Source of the DNA: an uncultured Collinsella sp.
GTDB lineage: Bacteria; Actinomycetota; Coriobacteriia; Coriobacteriales; Coriobacteriaceae
NCBI GenBank assembly: GCA_958453575.1
Contig: CAUDYH010000090.1
Span: 1 to 5,834, forward strand
Reading direction: 5' to 3'
Length of the DNA: 5,834 bases
In this document: positions 4,829-5,834 of the stretch, in pieces
Numbering within the stretch: position 1 is the stretch's first letter
Layout: the number at the start of each line of letters is the position of its first letter
Notes under the pieces: model-generated
Database searches by the model: none
The model's input: the letters and a program-made list of their open reading frames with translations, nothing else
Told to the model about the DNA's origin: nothing
Made by a program: the position numbers and the translations under genes

Positions 4829-5721
4829 CAGCCAAACCTCTTCTCATCAATCGCATGAAACGCGCAAGGCAGCACCATCCAGGCAGCGTACACGACATAG
4901 CCCGGCCACGGCGCCGGCACCGAGAGCTGCGGATAAAACGAATACTGCGTCGTCGCGGTCCACGCCACTGCCACCGCGGCAGCACCAAACAGTGCGAGCC
5001 CGGCCAGCGCGGCAACGTCGCTGCGCCCCAGTCGATACCGCGCATACGTCGTACGACGCGTCGCGGCACCCCACCCGCGCGAGCGCATCGCGTCCGCACG
5101 CTCCAGCGAATCTTCCATGCCCCAGCCCATCAACACGCTCGACGCCCGCAGGCGCGAGCGCACGGGGTCGGCCGGCGCGCGGCCCGGCACGTCAATCGCA
5201 TCTTGCACCGCCAGTACCGTGCGGCCGCGGCGCAAAAACTGCGGGATAAGCCGCATGCACATCGAGATCATGAGCGCAATCACCGGTGCGGCATTGCCCA
5301 GCAGCGCGAGCACCTTGTCGTATTCGAGCATCGACGCCGCGGCCTCAAACCACAGCACGCTCGCCACAAACAGCCCGCCCATGCACAGGCCGTATACCAT
5401 GCTCTCCAGATACACCGCGCGCATGCCAATACGGAACAGCTCCGTCGAGCCCGAGGCGCTAAACAGCGGATTGAGCACCGCGACGATCAAAATCACCGGC
5501 AGCTGCCAGCGGAGCGCGCCCAGCGTGCGGGCAGCCCCACGCGCCGCAAATCCATACGCCAGCCCGCCCGCAAGTGACAGCGCAATCAGTACCGGCTGCA
5601 TCGAGAACATAGTGAGCCCCAGCGTCAGCACTATATAGAGTGCCGGCACAGCCGGATGCGACATCGAGAATGCCGCGACGGGCTCGCCGCCAAACTCCTC
5701 TCGTATGTTGTCCACGGGCAC
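4828..5721 (-). CDS. ecfT: ECF transporter transmembrane coupling protein EcfT
   Basis: EcfT is the membrane scaffold that links the ATPases to the S component (CbiQ/EcfT family). From the chosen start it has 297 residues, within the family range. Hydrophobic segments lie at about 27-42, 45-62, 70-88, 105-127, 138-158, 233-256 and 272-291. The cytoplasmic coupling region between about 160 and 230 contains M-R-L-I-P-Q-F at 156-162 and the R-S-R-G box at 213-216, which in the family contacts the ATPase grooves. The N-terminal A-F-S-M-S-H-P-A-V matches the usual S-x-x-H-P-A-V opening. I chose GTG at 5721 because GAGGGG lies six bases upstream; GTG at 5715 and ATG at 5664 are alternatives, and the frame stays open to the window edge. 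The stop overlaps the ATPase start by one base. The start is the uncertain part; the identity is firm. Confidence 0.88.
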   Translation of the reverse strand: MPVDNIREEFGGEPVAAFSMSHPAVPALYIVLTLGLTMFSMQPVLIALSLAGGLAYGFAARGAARTLGALRWQLPVILIVAVLNPLFSASGSTELFRIGMRAVYLESMVYGLCMGGLFVASVLWFEAAASMLEYDKVLALLGNAAPVIALMISMCMRLIPQFLRRGRTVLAVQDAIDVPGRAPADPVRSRLRASSVLMGWGMEDSLERADAMRSRGWGAATRRTTYARYRLGRSDVAALAGLALFGAAAVAVAWTATTQYSFYPQLSVPAPWPGYVVYAAWMVLPCAFHAIDEKRFG

Positions 5722-5834
5722 CCCCGTCCCCTCGCTCAAACAACAGCTCCGCAGCACCGCCAACGCCGCACGCAAGCAGTGCAAACGCCACGCCGGCGGC
5801 GCAAGCCTCAACCGCCGCAAACCAATCGTTACGC
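5722..5834 (-). CDS. Possible end of an upstream membrane-protein gene, stop not resolved
   Basis: In a frame different from ecfT, the minus strand from the window edge reads R-N-D-W-F-A-A-V-E-A-C-A-A-G-V-A-F-A-L-L-A-C-G-V and then G-G-A-A-E-L-L-F-E-R-G-D-G. This is a charged/aromatic lead, one membrane-length hydrophobic stretch and a polar end, with codons like those of the neighbouring genes. The ecfT frame over the same bases reads as a Leu/Arg/Cys-rich string with poor codons. That suggests the tail of an upstream gene, perhaps another transporter part or a membrane-anchored protein. The difficulty is that this frame has no stop until 5459, well inside ecfT. Either the two genes overlap by over 250 bp, or a frameshift or sequence error lies near the G-runs at 5719-5735, or this reading is chance. 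Function is not recognisable. Confidence 0.3.

Noticed and set aside
5722..5834. Riboswitch upstream of ecfT
   Set aside because: The short sequence before ecfT shows no conserved cobalamin, TPP, FMN or preQ1 riboswitch elements and looks protein-coding instead; any riboswitch would lie beyond the window.

Overview
The window is a high-GC stretch of bacterial chromosome with tightly packed, well-formed genes. GC content, codon choice, the mix of genes and the style of the intergenic repeats suggest a gut actinobacterium of the class Coriobacteriia, most likely Collinsella or a close relative. That assignment is a judgement from sequence style; no marker gene is present to prove it.

Layout, left to right. 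(1) 1-150, minus: the first 50 codons of folP (dihydropteroate synthase), cut by the window edge. (2) 246-998, minus: a complete zinc-binding sirtuin (NAD-dependent protein deacylase), upstream of folP on the same strand; the 95-bp gap holds a strong hairpin. (3) 999-1112: a short divergent intergenic region. (4) 1113-1931, plus: a complete exodeoxyribonuclease III (xth). (5) 1932-2466: a 535-bp gene-free stretch between convergent transcription units, filled with two diverged tandem copies of a roughly 240-bp module. Each copy has a leader of about 85 bp followed by a long imperfect palindrome with a terminator-like hairpin at its centre. (6) 2467-5721, minus: a compact three-gene ECF (energy-coupling factor) vitamin transporter operon, transcribed in the order ecfT, double ATPase, S component. 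The T and ATPase genes overlap by one base, and the ATPase and S genes are 4 bp apart. (7) 5722-5834, minus: a stretch that reads like the membrane-spanning end of another protein in a different frame, with no stop before it runs deep into ecfT.

The ECF genes form a self-contained group I-type module: EcfT couples two ATPase domains, fused here in one chain, to a dedicated substrate-binding S component. The S component belongs to a recognisable family with a G-Q-G-x-W-T-P-W-Q-M signature and a P-F-D-x-x-H-G motif near its C terminus. Its substrate cannot be read from the window; corrinoid uptake is a plausible but unproved guess.

The most unusual point is the linker between the two ATPase domains. 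About 60 residues are encoded by a segment bracketed by an inverted repeat (GGAGTATTC[T/A]GC) next to A6 runs. The segment is more A/T-rich, contains rare codons and has an internal terminator-like hairpin. It looks like a palindromic repeat element that became translated in frame, either by insertion or as a former intergenic spacer between two ATPase genes that fused.
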